Part shown: one piece after another, positions 12,140 to 22,344 of the stretch
Position numbering within the stretch: position 1 is the first letter of the stretch
How the letters are laid out: the number at the start of each line of letters is the position of its first letter
NCBI GenBank assembly: GCA_013339895.1
Contig: JABACO010000019.1
Location: 1,116,178 to 1,180,177 of the forward strand
DNA from: Ephydatia muelleri
Lineage: Eukaryota; Porifera; Demospongiae; Spongillida; Spongillidae
Direction of reading: 5' to 3'
DNA length: 64,000 bases
Made by a program: the position numbers and the translations under genes
The notes under the pieces: model-generated
What the model was told of the DNA's origin: nothing
Seen by the model: only the letters and a program-made list of their open reading frames with translations
Database searches by the model: none

Positions 12140-15100
12140 TTGTGTGGGTGTGGTTTGTCAAAATTCCTTTGGCATGTTGAGAAATGTGCAGTGTAGGTGT
12201 GGCTAGATTGGTCAAGATTCCTGTACTTCAGTTTGAGAATTTTTCTTTCTGCTATGGTGGCTGACTCTTTGCCACTCCTGGTGTTTTATTAAATCAATGT
12301 ACATAATTCTCTTGGGCTGTCCTCTTGTTTTCTACCCTCTTTTTCCACTCCCCTCCTCCCCCTTTACTCTTCCTCCCCTCACTCCCCTCCTCCCCCTTTA
12401 CTCTTCCTCCCCTCACTCCCCTCTCCCTGCTCCCTCCTCTCTTTCTGTCTCCCCTCCCCTCCCCTCCCCTTGCTTCCCTCCCCTCCCCCTGCTCTCTCCC
12501 CTCCCCTTCCCTGCTCCCTTCCCTCCCCTCCCCACTGCTTCCCTCCCCTCCCCACTGCTTCCCTCCCCTCCCCCTGCTCCTCTCCCCTCCCCTTCCCCTG
12601 CTCCCCTCCCTCCCCCTGCTCCCCTCCCCTCCTCCTCTCCCTCCTCCTCTCCCTCTCCCTGCTCCCCTCCCCTCCTCCTCCCCCTCCCCCTCCCCCTGCT
12701 CCCCTCCCCTCCTCCTCTCCCTCCCCCTGCTCCCCTCCCCTTCCCATTCCAGTATCACTTTGTCTCCAAGCGCTAAAGCATGGTCTACCCGCTGAAGTGT
12801 TCCTGGCCATGGTGTCCTCCTACTACATGGCCTCTCACATGCTTCCCACCAGCCACCTGTTGCCTCACTTTGTGCAGTGGATGAGCTCTTGTGTTCCCCT
12901 CTCTGGTTCCCAGCCCCATGACAGCGGCAGCAGGAAGGTTCGGAACAGCTGATTGAGTCCATGTCTAGGTTCAAGTGCTGTATGTTTGTGTGTACATGTG
13001 TGTGTGTGTGTGCATGTGCGTGTGTGCATGTGTGTGTGTACATGTGTGTGTGCATATGTGTGTACATATAGGACTGCATAAGACCAGTGGACTTGGATGC
13101 AGTCCCAGCTCTGAGATTTTTTGTGGGACGTGCAATGCAGCATAGTCAGGCCGTGGGCCACACCCTCCACAAAGCCACTCCCTCTCTTGGTCCTGCCTTT
13201 CTTCTATGTCATGCTGGTTCCATTGTGTCAGTACTCCATCTTGTCTATGAGGTAGGTGGAAGATAGTGTTGCTTTGTTGAGTAGTCTGGTGGTTCGTCTC
13301 TTCCAGGAACTGAAGCTGAGTGTCCTGCTTGCTGGTGACTGCGAGTTCCTTGCTCAGCTGCTGCACAGATACACGAGGTAGAAGCATGCCAACAGTGTGT
13401 GTGGTGTGTGCGTGCATTGACACTGGCTGGTGGGAAATGTAGCTGAAATGGAATCACATTTGGCTTGTTTGTTTCTGACGGTTTAAACTTTCCTATGCTC
13501 ATTTCTGCCTTTCCCGTAGTGTTACTTGATGCAATTGAGTTATTAATTGTTCACTGGTACTGCAAGTGGTTTTCAAGGCAGTCTGATGCTGAGGTGATTT
13601 CGTTTTAACATTGGCTGCAGGTGGAATGTAAAAATCCATATGAATACTGATCTCCATAATCAAAGTTTTTCAAGAACGTAGAGTATAACAGAATATGAAT
13701 ACAGTTTTTGATTTCACTTTAGATTTAATATCATCAAACGTCAAACCTTAGCTGCTCATGAAACGCACATTTTTGTTGTTGGTGTGGTTAGTGGCTTGTG
13801 GTGTGGTTAGTCCCACTTGTGGGTGTATATTTAATGTCTTGTGTGTGGTTAGTGTCTTGTGTGTGTGGTTAGTGTCTTGTGGGTGTGGTTAGTGTCTTGT
13901 GGGTGTGGTTAGCATCTCTTAGAATGAACATTCTGTGACTCATTGCAGCATAGTCCACAAAGTACTACTGAACATATGGAACGTTCTATATGAAAATGGG
14001 TCTTGTGGATTTTATTTTATAACATAAAATTTAAATCAATATATCTTCTGAAATATTAACGCTATCGGGTTCCTATTTTTAACACAACATACCACACCAT
14101 TACTATATGTGAAAATCCATTTTGATGTCTTACACATGCGGGGTACCGACGTTACAAGGTCCGATACCCCATAGGGTTCAGGCCACATCTTCAGGTAGGA
14201 GTGTCCAAATCGGTTCAAAATAGGTACCTATGTAGAAGAAGGGTCCTACCGCTATTGTTTGTTCTGTTCGTTAATTTTTGCTTTATCCGTTATGGAGATA
14301 CAAATGTGCACATATTTTTCGGGCGTTACGCGCCATTAACGTATTACGACTGGCTTCGAGGATCCTCGTAATACGTTAATGGCGCGTAACGCCCAGGAAA
14401 TGTGCAATTATTTTGCACACCTGTCTCCATAATGGATAAAGCAAAAATTAACAAACAGGAACAAATCAATAGCGGTAGGACCCTTCTACATAGGTACCTA
14501 TTTTGAACCGATTTGGACACTCCTACCTGAAGATGTGGCCGTTTTGAACCCTACAGGGTATCGGACCTTGTAACGTCGGTACCCCGCATGTGTAAGACAC
14601 CAAAATGGATTTTCACATATAGTAATGGTGTGGTATGTTGTGTTAAAAATAGGAACCCGATAGCGTTAATATTTCGGAAGATATATTGATTTAAATTTTA
14701 TGTTATAAAATAAAATCCACAAGATCCATTTTTGTGTAGAACGTTCCATATACTTTAATGACGTCCGCTCTTTGTGTGTGTGAGTGTGTGTGTGTGTCAG
14801 TGTGTGTGTGTGTCAGTGTGTGTGTGTCAGTGTGTGTGTGTCAGTGTGTGTGTGCATTGTTCTCCCTAGCTACACCGTAGTTCTAGTAAAGTGTAGCACC
14901 TTTGAGGCACATTGCTTTTATATTTGAGCCCCTAGCAGTTCCTAAGCTATCCTTGTAACCCTCAAATTTCATTAACGAGCTACAGAGCACAGCCACTGAA
15001 TATTTAATTCCCATGGTCTCCTGCTTTTGTACGCATAACACACCTGCTAATCTGCTATCACACACTACACATGACTCTATTATGTGCAGCTGCCTATAAT

Positions 15101-18100
15101 CTTACTCAAATTGTGTTCCCCAATATACGCCCATTGCCCTGGCCTAACAGATGGCATCTTGCCTTCCCTAAGTCTAGGGAGAACGCTGGGTGTGTGTATC
15201 CCAACTTACTCACACATGTTTGGGTGTTGGAAGGATATCATACCTGTTTACACAACACACACACACACACACATATATACACACACACACACATGCACAC
15301 ACGTATGCACACATGCACACACGTACGCACACACACACACACATGTACACACACACGTACGCACACACACACACATACACACACATGCACACACACACAT
15401 ACACAGCTGGTTAGGTTGGTCGTCATATCGTGACCATTATCAGAGGGACTTTCCTTCACTCTATCTGACTGAGTACCTGGTGGATTCAGGAGGTAAGGGG
15501 GGAGGGAAGTGGTTCAGTTCTATAAATACCATCCCTCCCAGAGAGCTCCAAAGAAGGTGTGTCCAGCCACATCCTCTTCTCTCATTCCACTCCTCCTCAT
15601 ATCATGGCATGGCTTCAGAAGCTTCTGTCATGTGGAAAGGTATTAATACCACAATTCTGTTCAGGCTTGCAGCAATACGTATGAGCCAGCTGCCTTCACT
15701 TGTAAGATGAGTGGGTCAGCTGCCTTCACTTGTAAAGATGAGTGGGTCAGCTGCCTTCACTTGTAAAGATGAGTGGGTCAGCTGCCTTTACTTGTAAAGA
15801 TGAGTGGGTCAGCTGCCTTCACTTGTAAAGATGAGTGGGTCAGCTGCCTTTACTTGTAAAGATGAGTGGGTCAGCTGCCTTTTACTTGTAAGATGAAGAT
15901 GAGTGGGTCAGCTGTCTTACTTGTATGATGAGTGGGGTCATCTGTAAGATTAGTGGGTCAGCTGTCTTTCACTTATTAGATGAGTTGGTCATTTATAAGA
16001 TGAGTGGGTCAGCTGTTTTTTACTTGTAAGAGCCAGCTTTTTGTAGGACAAATGTGACATAACAATACTGATAAATACCACAATATGGCTTTTTTATTTA
16101 CACTAAGAGTTGTGGGATGGAAAGTGGTTTCCATAACAACTCAATAAATGATTTTCAGGGTGGCAATTGATTTTCTGTTTGTGTGGTATGTGTTTAGTTT
16201 GCTTGGCAAGGGAGGTTGATGAAATTTTCAGCTTTATGTATTTAAAAGTATCATGCATAATCCAGAAAATGGTACTCACAGCTATGTACGGTCATGTGGG
16301 CATGGATGCATCCATATATGGTCATCGATCCATCATGCTGTCATTCACGTTCATCTATGCAGCCATATATGAGTATGTACAGGCTGCCACAACCAGTATC
16401 ACCCTTTAGGGGATAAGAGGATTGTTTCAATGTACATGGGTTTGTCTCTGCAACAAAGGCTAGTCAATTGTGAATGGCTTTTGCGTTTATTGTCCTGTCA
16501 GCTCCCTTAATTATGAGTGCAATCTGAGCAGACACAGTCCTTTCATCAAATTATGCTACACCATTTGTTAACAGGGCTTCGTTTCGGGCGTGTCTGATCC
16601 CATCCAACTGAAGCTTGAACCATTCCCACTTCTATTGCCAGTCACTAGAAGAACCCTGCAACTTATAAAGGTGCTTTATGTGTGTGCAATGTGAGGGTGT
16701 GCATGTGTGCAGTGTGAGGGTGGGTGTGAGGGTGTGCATGTGTGCAGTGTGAGGGTGTGCATGTGTGCAATGTGAGGGTGTGCATGTGTGCAGTGTGAGG
16801 GTGGGTGTGAGGGTGTGCTTGTGTGCAATGTGAGGGTGTGCATGTGTGCAGTGTGAGGGTGTGCTTATGCACAATGTGAGGGTGTGCTTATGTACAATGT
16901 GAGGGTGTGCAGTGTGAGGGTGTGCTTGTGCAATGTGAGGGTGTGCTTGTGTGCAGTGTGAAGGTTGCAATGTGAAAATCAAGTAGTGTAATGAATCATT
17001 ATGTGAACAAGGTGTTTGTACACATGTGCGAGTGTAGGTGCAAACATTTCAGCATGTATCACTGTCTTGTTTGAACATTGGTTGGGGCAGATCTCGAAAC
17101 TAGTAAGTGTTCATATTGTTTACATGAGTGCAGGTATTTGTACTGTATGGGTATGTGTGTATGGGTATGTGTGTATGGGTATGTGTGTATGGGTATGTGT
17201 GTATGGGTATGTGTGTATGGGTATGTGTGTATGGGTATGTGTGTATGGGTATGTGTGCATGGGTATGTGTGCATGGGTATGTGTGCATGGGTATGTGTGC
17301 ATGGGTGTATGTGCATGTGTATTTGTGTGCATGGCTGTGTGTGTATGGATGTATGGGTGTTTGTGTGTATGTAAAGATTCTCTAGACCTGTGTCGTGGTG
17401 TGTTTGTGCATGTGTGTGCTATGCAATGTACACAGGTAACTGTGCTTGCTTGCCCACAGGTCTTTGCTCTCTACTGCATTCCTCAAGCCACTGTGGTCCC
17501 ACTGAGTGGCTTGGTCCAGTGGTTAGGACCTCAAGCCATATCGCTGATCGAACCGTTCAATCAGTTGAGTCCTGTGTGGTTTCCGCGGCAACCACGACGC
17601 TCACAGTGCCCCCTTTTCTCTGAGCAGGTTGCAAGAGAAAGTAGCCTCCCCCTATGAGAGAGTCATCCTTAGTCTTGCAGAAGAGGGTATGTTGTATCGT
17701 GAGTGTGTGTTAAAAGCATACAGCAGCTTTGTGTGCTTGCCTTGTGACTCCTTGCCCTCAATACCCCTTTCATTCGCTCTCTCCAACTTCGTATCCATTT
17801 TGGTGGGGGGTTTGCCAGAGATGACCCTGTCACAGTTGGAAACCTTCCCTGTGTCTCTGTGCCTGCCCATATGGGACTGCGTAGCTCACTGCCAACTGAA
17901 CCCCCCTTCATCCTGGCCTTCCAATGCATACGACATCATTGGTAGGTGTTCCATTTACACATCTTGTGGCCATGGAGATCATGTGGTGCTTGCAGGTCAC
18001 AACGACATAGCAAGGTCCCTGAGTTCAGAGGCCACCAAGCCAGCCTTGAAGATGGAGGCAAGTGCATAATGGCTGTTGCTTTTGGTTTATGTGTGTGTGG

Positions 18101-19593
18101 TGCCTGTGTGGATGAGTGTGGTGCCTGTGTGGATGAGTGTGGTGGGCTTCTGGATGAGTGTGGTGCCTGTGTGGATGAGTGTGGTGGGCTTTTGGATGAG
18201 TGTGGTGCCTGTGTGGATGAGTGTGGTGGGCTTCTGGATGAGTGTGGTGCCTGTGTGGATGAGTGTGGTGGGCTTCTGGATGAGTGTGGTGCCTGTGTGG
18301 ATGAGTGTGGTGGGCTTCTGGATGAGTGTGGTGCCTGTGTGGATGAGTGTGGTGGGCTTCTGGATGAGTGTGGTGCCTGTGTGGATGAGTGTGGTGGGCT
18401 TCTGGATGAGTGTGGTGCCTGTGTGGATGAGTGTGGTGCCTGTGTGGATGAGTGTGGTGCCTGTGTGGATGAGTGTGGTGCCTGTGTGGATGAGTGTGGT
18501 GCCTGTGTGGATGAGTGTGGTGCCTGTGTGGATGAGTGTGGTGCCTGTGTGGATGAGTGTGGTGGGCTTCTGGATGAATGTGGTGCCTGTGTGGATGAGT
18601 GTGGTATGTGGACATGGCCTGTTCCAACCCACACTCAGGACAAGGTCCCAATGGTAGAGGGGCTCCACTGTGTAATCAAGAGGGAGAGAGAGGTCTTTGC
18701 ACAATAGCTTATAACCAACTTGTTAATCTTTATGTCATCGTGCCACTCCCCCTCTCCCATTGTAGGGACCTCACGATCAGGACGATGGGATGGATATTGA
18801 TATGGAGGTGTGTGTTCGTTTCCCATCTTTATGTCTAATGCAAGCACCTTCTGCCACACCCACTGCCTTTTCTTTTCTGCATGTGTGCCACGCCCTCTGT
18901 CTTTCCTGCCTCCTTCATGTGCCACGCCCACGACTCTATTGCCACACCTACTGCATTTCCTGTGTGCCATGCCCACTTCCTCTCTCCCCCACAAGGTCCT
19001 TGGCTGCAGGTTTCCCAGAGACCTGAGGGCCCTTGAGGTGAGGAGGATGCTCCAATCTTCTAAACCTGTTAGGGTAGTGGTGGTGCAAAAACCAGAAACA
19101 AGGTTAAGACATGCTATCCTGCTTAATCCGATTGGTTGACTATCGCTGTTGGCATTCCCACTCGTTATTGTTTTATGTTTAGTGATCACGAGTTTATTGA
19201 GCAGCAGGAGACACACCTACTGGCTATCTGCCAACGAACCATGGCTTTGCCTGTTGGAAGGTATGCTCAAGTGTGTGGTCTGTGCCTGTTTGCAATATGT
19301 TGTGCTTGAATTGTGGGGGGGGGGGGGGGTTGTGTGAGGGGGTGGCATGTGTGTATTATCTTGGGATGGTTGTTGCATGCACACAGTATGGTATGTCTCT
19401 GTGCGTGTGGTGTTTGTGAGGGTGTCTGAAGTGGTTTACTTGTCGTGCTTGACCCATCCACATTTCCAGAGGGATGTTCACCATGGCAACAACTCAGCCT
19501 CTACCAACAGCTGCACTTGTTTTACCAAAGCTGAATCTGACGGGCAGAGCCCCACCTAGGTGTGTGGGGTGTTGGTGGAGTGTGTGTGTGTGT

Positions 19594-19690
<97 letters not shown>

Positions 19691-19904
19691 TGCATATGTG
19701 TCATGGATATGTGTGCAGTGCATCTCTGTGTGCGTGTTTTGTGCAGGTGTGCGGGCCAATGCAGTCTGTCCCATCTCCTTGGTTACTCATAGGAATGCCA
19801 CCATTGGATTTGACCACATTGAGAAGCCCTCTGACATGCAACAATGGCCCCAGTTCCACAATGGTGTTGCTGCAGGCCTCAAGATCGCACCTTGCATATC
19901 AGAG
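8392..19904 (+). CDS. ANAPC1: Anaphase-promoting complex subunit 1, 5' half only (partial)
   Basis: APC1 is the largest scaffold subunit of the anaphase-promoting complex/cyclosome, the nuclear E3 ligase that drives metaphase exit. Exons recognised by similarity to animal APC1: 8392-8676, 8726-9413 (frame changes near 9110-9155, probably a small intron), 9646-9840, 9941-9989, 10451-10604 (or 10641), 11881-12048, 12753-12937, 13072-13251, 13307-13377, 15407-15492, 15542-15639, 16575-16670, 17460-17575, 17628-17686, 17819-17941, 17996-18057 (GC donor), 18766-18807, 18996-19102, 19183-19260, 19470-19559, 19793-19904. Diagnostic blocks: [125 protein letters not shown]. This covers the N-terminal WD40 and middle regions. 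The C-terminal half with the PC repeats is absent: no exon follows 19904 before the gap at 20677. Exon phases agree except between 9840 and 9941 (one base unexplained). Confidence 0.93.
10022..10425. repeat. (TG)n then (CACATA)n microsatellites in ANAPC1 intron
   Basis: Bases 10022-10088 are almost pure TG, and 10200-10425 are CA-rich with CACACATACA units. Long cysteine/valine or histidine/threonine open frames on both strands here are artefacts of the repeat. Confidence 0.95.
10585..10810 (+). repeat. ANAPC1: 37-bp tandem repeat copying an ANAPC1 exon end and splice donor
   Basis: The unit GGGCTGTTCACAGGGACACA followed by CAAGGTAGGCCYCCATT is repeated about six times. The first copy contains the true end of the ANAPC1 exon (FTGTHK, then GTAGGC). 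Copies 1-4 keep a perfect AAG/GTAGGC donor at 10605, 10642, 10679 and 10716; later copies are mutated. Since 37 is not a multiple of three, each donor gives a different phase. Confidence 0.88.
11358..11545. repeat. 21-bp minisatellite (GTGATCATATGGAGTCATTAA)
   Basis: About nine near-identical 21-bp units lie in the ANAPC1 intron. The heptad-like open frames on both strands (MESLSDH repeats) come from the 21-bp period and are not coding. Confidence 0.92.
11636..11846. repeat. 22-bp minisatellite (CATGGGTGTGATGGAGGGAGAA)
   Basis: About ten units, differing mainly at CATGGG or CGTGGG, end 34 bp before the ANAPC1 exon at 11881. Because 22 is not a multiple of three, all three frames show the same permuted peptide. 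Confidence 0.92.
12062..12137. repeat. (TG)n microsatellite just downstream of an ANAPC1 donor
   Basis: A nearly pure TG run of about 76 bp starts 13 bp after the exon end at 12048. Confidence 0.95.
12308..12752. repeat. Long polypyrimidine tract ending at an ANAPC1 acceptor
   Basis: About 440 bp of CCCCTCC/CTGCTCCC repeats run directly into the acceptor CCATTCCAG at 12752. They serve as a hugely expanded polypyrimidine tract. The open frames across it on both strands are not genes. Confidence 0.9.
13780..13920. repeat. GTGGTTAGTGTCTTGTGGGT short tandem repeat
   Basis: Six to seven imperfect units of about 20 bp lie in the ANAPC1 intron between 13378 and 15406, about 55 bp left of the foldback element. 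Confidence 0.8.
13975..14750. mobile_element. 776-bp foldback (palindromic) element in ANAPC1 intron
   Basis: The whole block is one long imperfect palindrome: TATGGAACGTTC at 13975 pairs with GAACGTTCCATA ending at 14750, and pairing continues to a centre near 14350 (GGGCGTTACGCGCCATTAAC and its complement). TA at both ends could be the target duplication. Internal blocks (GTCCGATACCCCA, GTTCTGTTCGTTAATTTTTG) recur in the element at 31224-32087, so the two belong to one family. It has no coding capacity. Confidence 0.88.
14778..14858. repeat. (TGTGTCAG)n microsatellite
   Basis: TG runs broken by regularly spaced TCAG. Confidence 0.85.
15255..15402. repeat. (CA)n/(CACATG)n microsatellite before an ANAPC1 acceptor
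   Basis: About 150 bp of CA-rich repeat runs into the acceptor at 15406. This leaves no ordinary polypyrimidine tract. Confidence 0.92.
15690..16030. repeat. About 31-bp minisatellite (GATGAGTGGGTCAGCTGCCT...)
   Basis: Roughly nine units of GATGAGTGGGTCAGCTGCCT followed by TYACTTGTAAA. The first five are nearly identical and the last four decay. It lies in the ANAPC1 intron 15640-16574. Confidence 0.88.
16680..16970. repeat. GTGAGGGTGTGCATGTGTGCA minisatellite
   Basis: About twelve imperfect units start 9 bp after the ANAPC1 exon end at 16670. Confidence 0.88.
17146..17320. repeat. 14-bp minisatellite (GTATGTGTGTATGG)
   Basis: About eleven units, changing from TGTGTAT to TGTGCAT towards the right. 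It lies in the ANAPC1 intron before 17460. Confidence 0.9.
18085..18606. repeat. Two-variant 21-bp minisatellite after a GC splice donor
   Basis: About 25 units of 21 bp come in two types: GTGCCTGTGTGGATGAGTGT and GTGGGCTTCTGGATGAGTGT. They alternate strictly for seven pairs, then only the first type follows. The 21-bp period leaves nearly every frame open on both strands (up to about 250 codons, e.g. [14 protein letters not shown]). No frame continues the ANAPC1 reading, so I treat it as intronic. Confidence 0.9.
19585..19690. repeat. (TG)n microsatellite in ANAPC1 intron
   Basis: A TG run of about 100 bp. Confidence 0.95.
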
Positions 19905-20676
19905 GTATCTGAGTGCAATGTGTGAAAAACTAATGCTGCTGTTAAAAACAAAATCTCATTAGAGCTAACCCAGAAGCTATCCTGTATCCATCCTTGAGCA
20001 GTTTTGACTCATATCAATAGATTACAAATAATAATAGTTGTCACAGTACATGTTGTTCTTGGCAGACTACTTGCCACTGCTCTTCAGAGGCATTTTGCCA
20101 AAGCAATGATTGCAAGGCTGCCGTTGTTAGTGTTTTAATACAGTATAGTGTATGTTTCCTTTTTTAAAATAGTTGTAGAAATCTACAGCCATCTACATTT
20201 ATCCCTAACTAGTGAGTTCAGTGGCTAGGGCCATTTTAGAGAAGGAATTAGAGTGTATAGTTAGAGCTGAACTGTTGGTGTATATTTAGTACTTAGTTTT
20301 AGTAATGATGATGGTTCAACTTATTGCACTGGCATGTGAGAGTTATGGGGCATGGGGCCCAGAGGACAAGTAACCCATCTGTGGGTATACCGATGAGTCC
20401 AAATGGCGACAGACCTCTAATCGTCACACTAGTTAGGGCTAACACTAGCTCGCTCATACACCTATACTATGCAGCATGTGATGTGTAGTTATCTGTAATA
20501 TGTGTGTGTGGGTGGGTGGGTGGGGTGTGTGTGGGGGGGGTGGGTGGGGTGTGTGTGGGGGGGTGGGTGGGGTGTGTGTGGGTGGGTATGTGTTGGTTCA
20601 TGCTTCATTATGTAATGTGTTCATGGCTCATTTCATGGATTCTGTTGTAGCAAATTGTATTGTATTAAATAAATGT
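19905..20676. other. No recognised exon; expected ANAPC1 continuation missing
   Basis: After the exon ending at 19904 the next conserved APC1 block (SWIVYNKPKHAELANEYAGF-type) should follow. I find nothing like it. There is a G-rich tract at 20500-20590 (GGGTGGGTGGGTGGGGTGTG repeats, a G-quadruplex candidate) and an AATAAA at about 20668, just before the Ns. Confidence 0.6.
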
Positions 20677-21676
20677 NNNNNNNNNNNNNNNNNNNNNNNN
20701 NNNNNNNNNNNNNNNNNNNNNNNNNNNNNNNNNNNNNNNNNNNNNNNNNNNNNNNNNNNNNNNNNNNNNNNNNNNNNNNNNNNNNNNNNNNNNNNNNNNN
20801 NNNNNNNNNNNNNNNNNNNNNNNNNNNNNNNNNNNNNNNNNNNNNNNNNNNNNNNNNNNNNNNNNNNNNNNNNNNNNNNNNNNNNNNNNNNNNNNNNNNN
20901 NNNNNNNNNNNNNNNNNNNNNNNNNNNNNNNNNNNNNNNNNNNNNNNNNNNNNNNNNNNNNNNNNNNNNNNNNNNNNNNNNNNNNNNNNNNNNNNNNNNN
21001 NNNNNNNNNNNNNNNNNNNNNNNNNNNNNNNNNNNNNNNNNNNNNNNNNNNNNNNNNNNNNNNNNNNNNNNNNNNNNNNNNNNNNNNNNNNNNNNNNNNN
21101 NNNNNNNNNNNNNNNNNNNNNNNNNNNNNNNNNNNNNNNNNNNNNNNNNNNNNNNNNNNNNNNNNNNNNNNNNNNNNNNNNNNNNNNNNNNNNNNNNNNN
21201 NNNNNNNNNNNNNNNNNNNNNNNNNNNNNNNNNNNNNNNNNNNNNNNNNNNNNNNNNNNNNNNNNNNNNNNNNNNNNNNNNNNNNNNNNNNNNNNNNNNN
21301 NNNNNNNNNNNNNNNNNNNNNNNNNNNNNNNNNNNNNNNNNNNNNNNNNNNNNNNNNNNNNNNNNNNNNNNNNNNNNNNNNNNNNNNNNNNNNNNNNNNN
21401 NNNNNNNNNNNNNNNNNNNNNNNNNNNNNNNNNNNNNNNNNNNNNNNNNNNNNNNNNNNNNNNNNNNNNNNNNNNNNNNNNNNNNNNNNNNNNNNNNNNN
21501 NNNNNNNNNNNNNNNNNNNNNNNNNNNNNNNNNNNNNNNNNNNNNNNNNNNNNNNNNNNNNNNNNNNNNNNNNNNNNNNNNNNNNNNNNNNNNNNNNNNN
21601 NNNNNNNNNNNNNNNNNNNNNNNNNNNNNNNNNNNNNNNNNNNNNNNNNNNNNNNNNNNNNNNNNNNNNNNNNNNN
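20677..21676. other. Assembly gap of exactly 1000 N
   Basis: 1000 undetermined bases. The round length suggests a placeholder, so the true distance and order across it are unknown. Open frames spanning it are meaningless. Between 21677 and 22125 nothing is recognised apart from AT-rich and A-rich sequence. Confidence 0.99.
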
Positions 21677-22344
21677 ATTATCACTGTTCTCGCGGTGGCG
21701 GAGAGGGAGTATTTAACGCCCGAACGAAGCCGTGTCAGGATTTAAAAATAAAAAATAAAAAGACAGAAAATGAAGAAAAAAAGGGCACGTGCATTTAAGG
21801 GAATGAATCCCTCGTTTGTGAAGCTCTCTACACTACCGTAACGTTATCCCTACACTGCATTAAAATAGTTTTGATAGTTTGCTAACACTAACATCAGTGG
21901 ATGGGAGACACCTAAATATCACCCTAACAATGCAGTGCAATAAAGTACACAAAAGATTGAATAAATTCGTCTCAGAATAGTGGCTTTTACAAGCAAGAAT
22001 TACTATAGGTGTTGTGGCTGTGACCTTGGTGGTTCGTCTCTGTGGAGAGTCGGTGAGTGTGCATGCAAATAGAGACATGTTGTGCGCATGCGCAAGAGCG
22101 AGAATTCAGTTTAAAGCAGGAGTTGCCGTATAAAAGGAGCTTGGATCCAAAAATTTCAACCGGCCGTGCGGCTGTTTTAGATTAAAAATGGTGGCTTCAT
22201 ATACATAGAGCTAGAGGCTTGGCAACAACAGTTACAGCGTACAAGTTCAAGCACGCATGCATGTTTTGAATGCCATTTCATGCAACAATACCATTTCTGA
22301 AGTTAATAACACTAAGTTAACAAACTGGATCACATGTTCGTATA

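Noticed and set aside
12294..13079. Glycine/arginine/glutamate-rich - strand frame of 261 codons and proline-rich + frames
   Set aside because: Translation of the polypyrimidine tract that precedes an ANAPC1 acceptor.
17936..18707. Overlapping open frames on both strands (193-253 codons) with 7-residue repeats
   Set aside because: The 21-bp repeat leaves nearly all frames open; none continues the ANAPC1 exon frame.
20500..21798. 432-codon and 339-codon open frames
   Set aside because: They consist almost entirely of N from the assembly gap.
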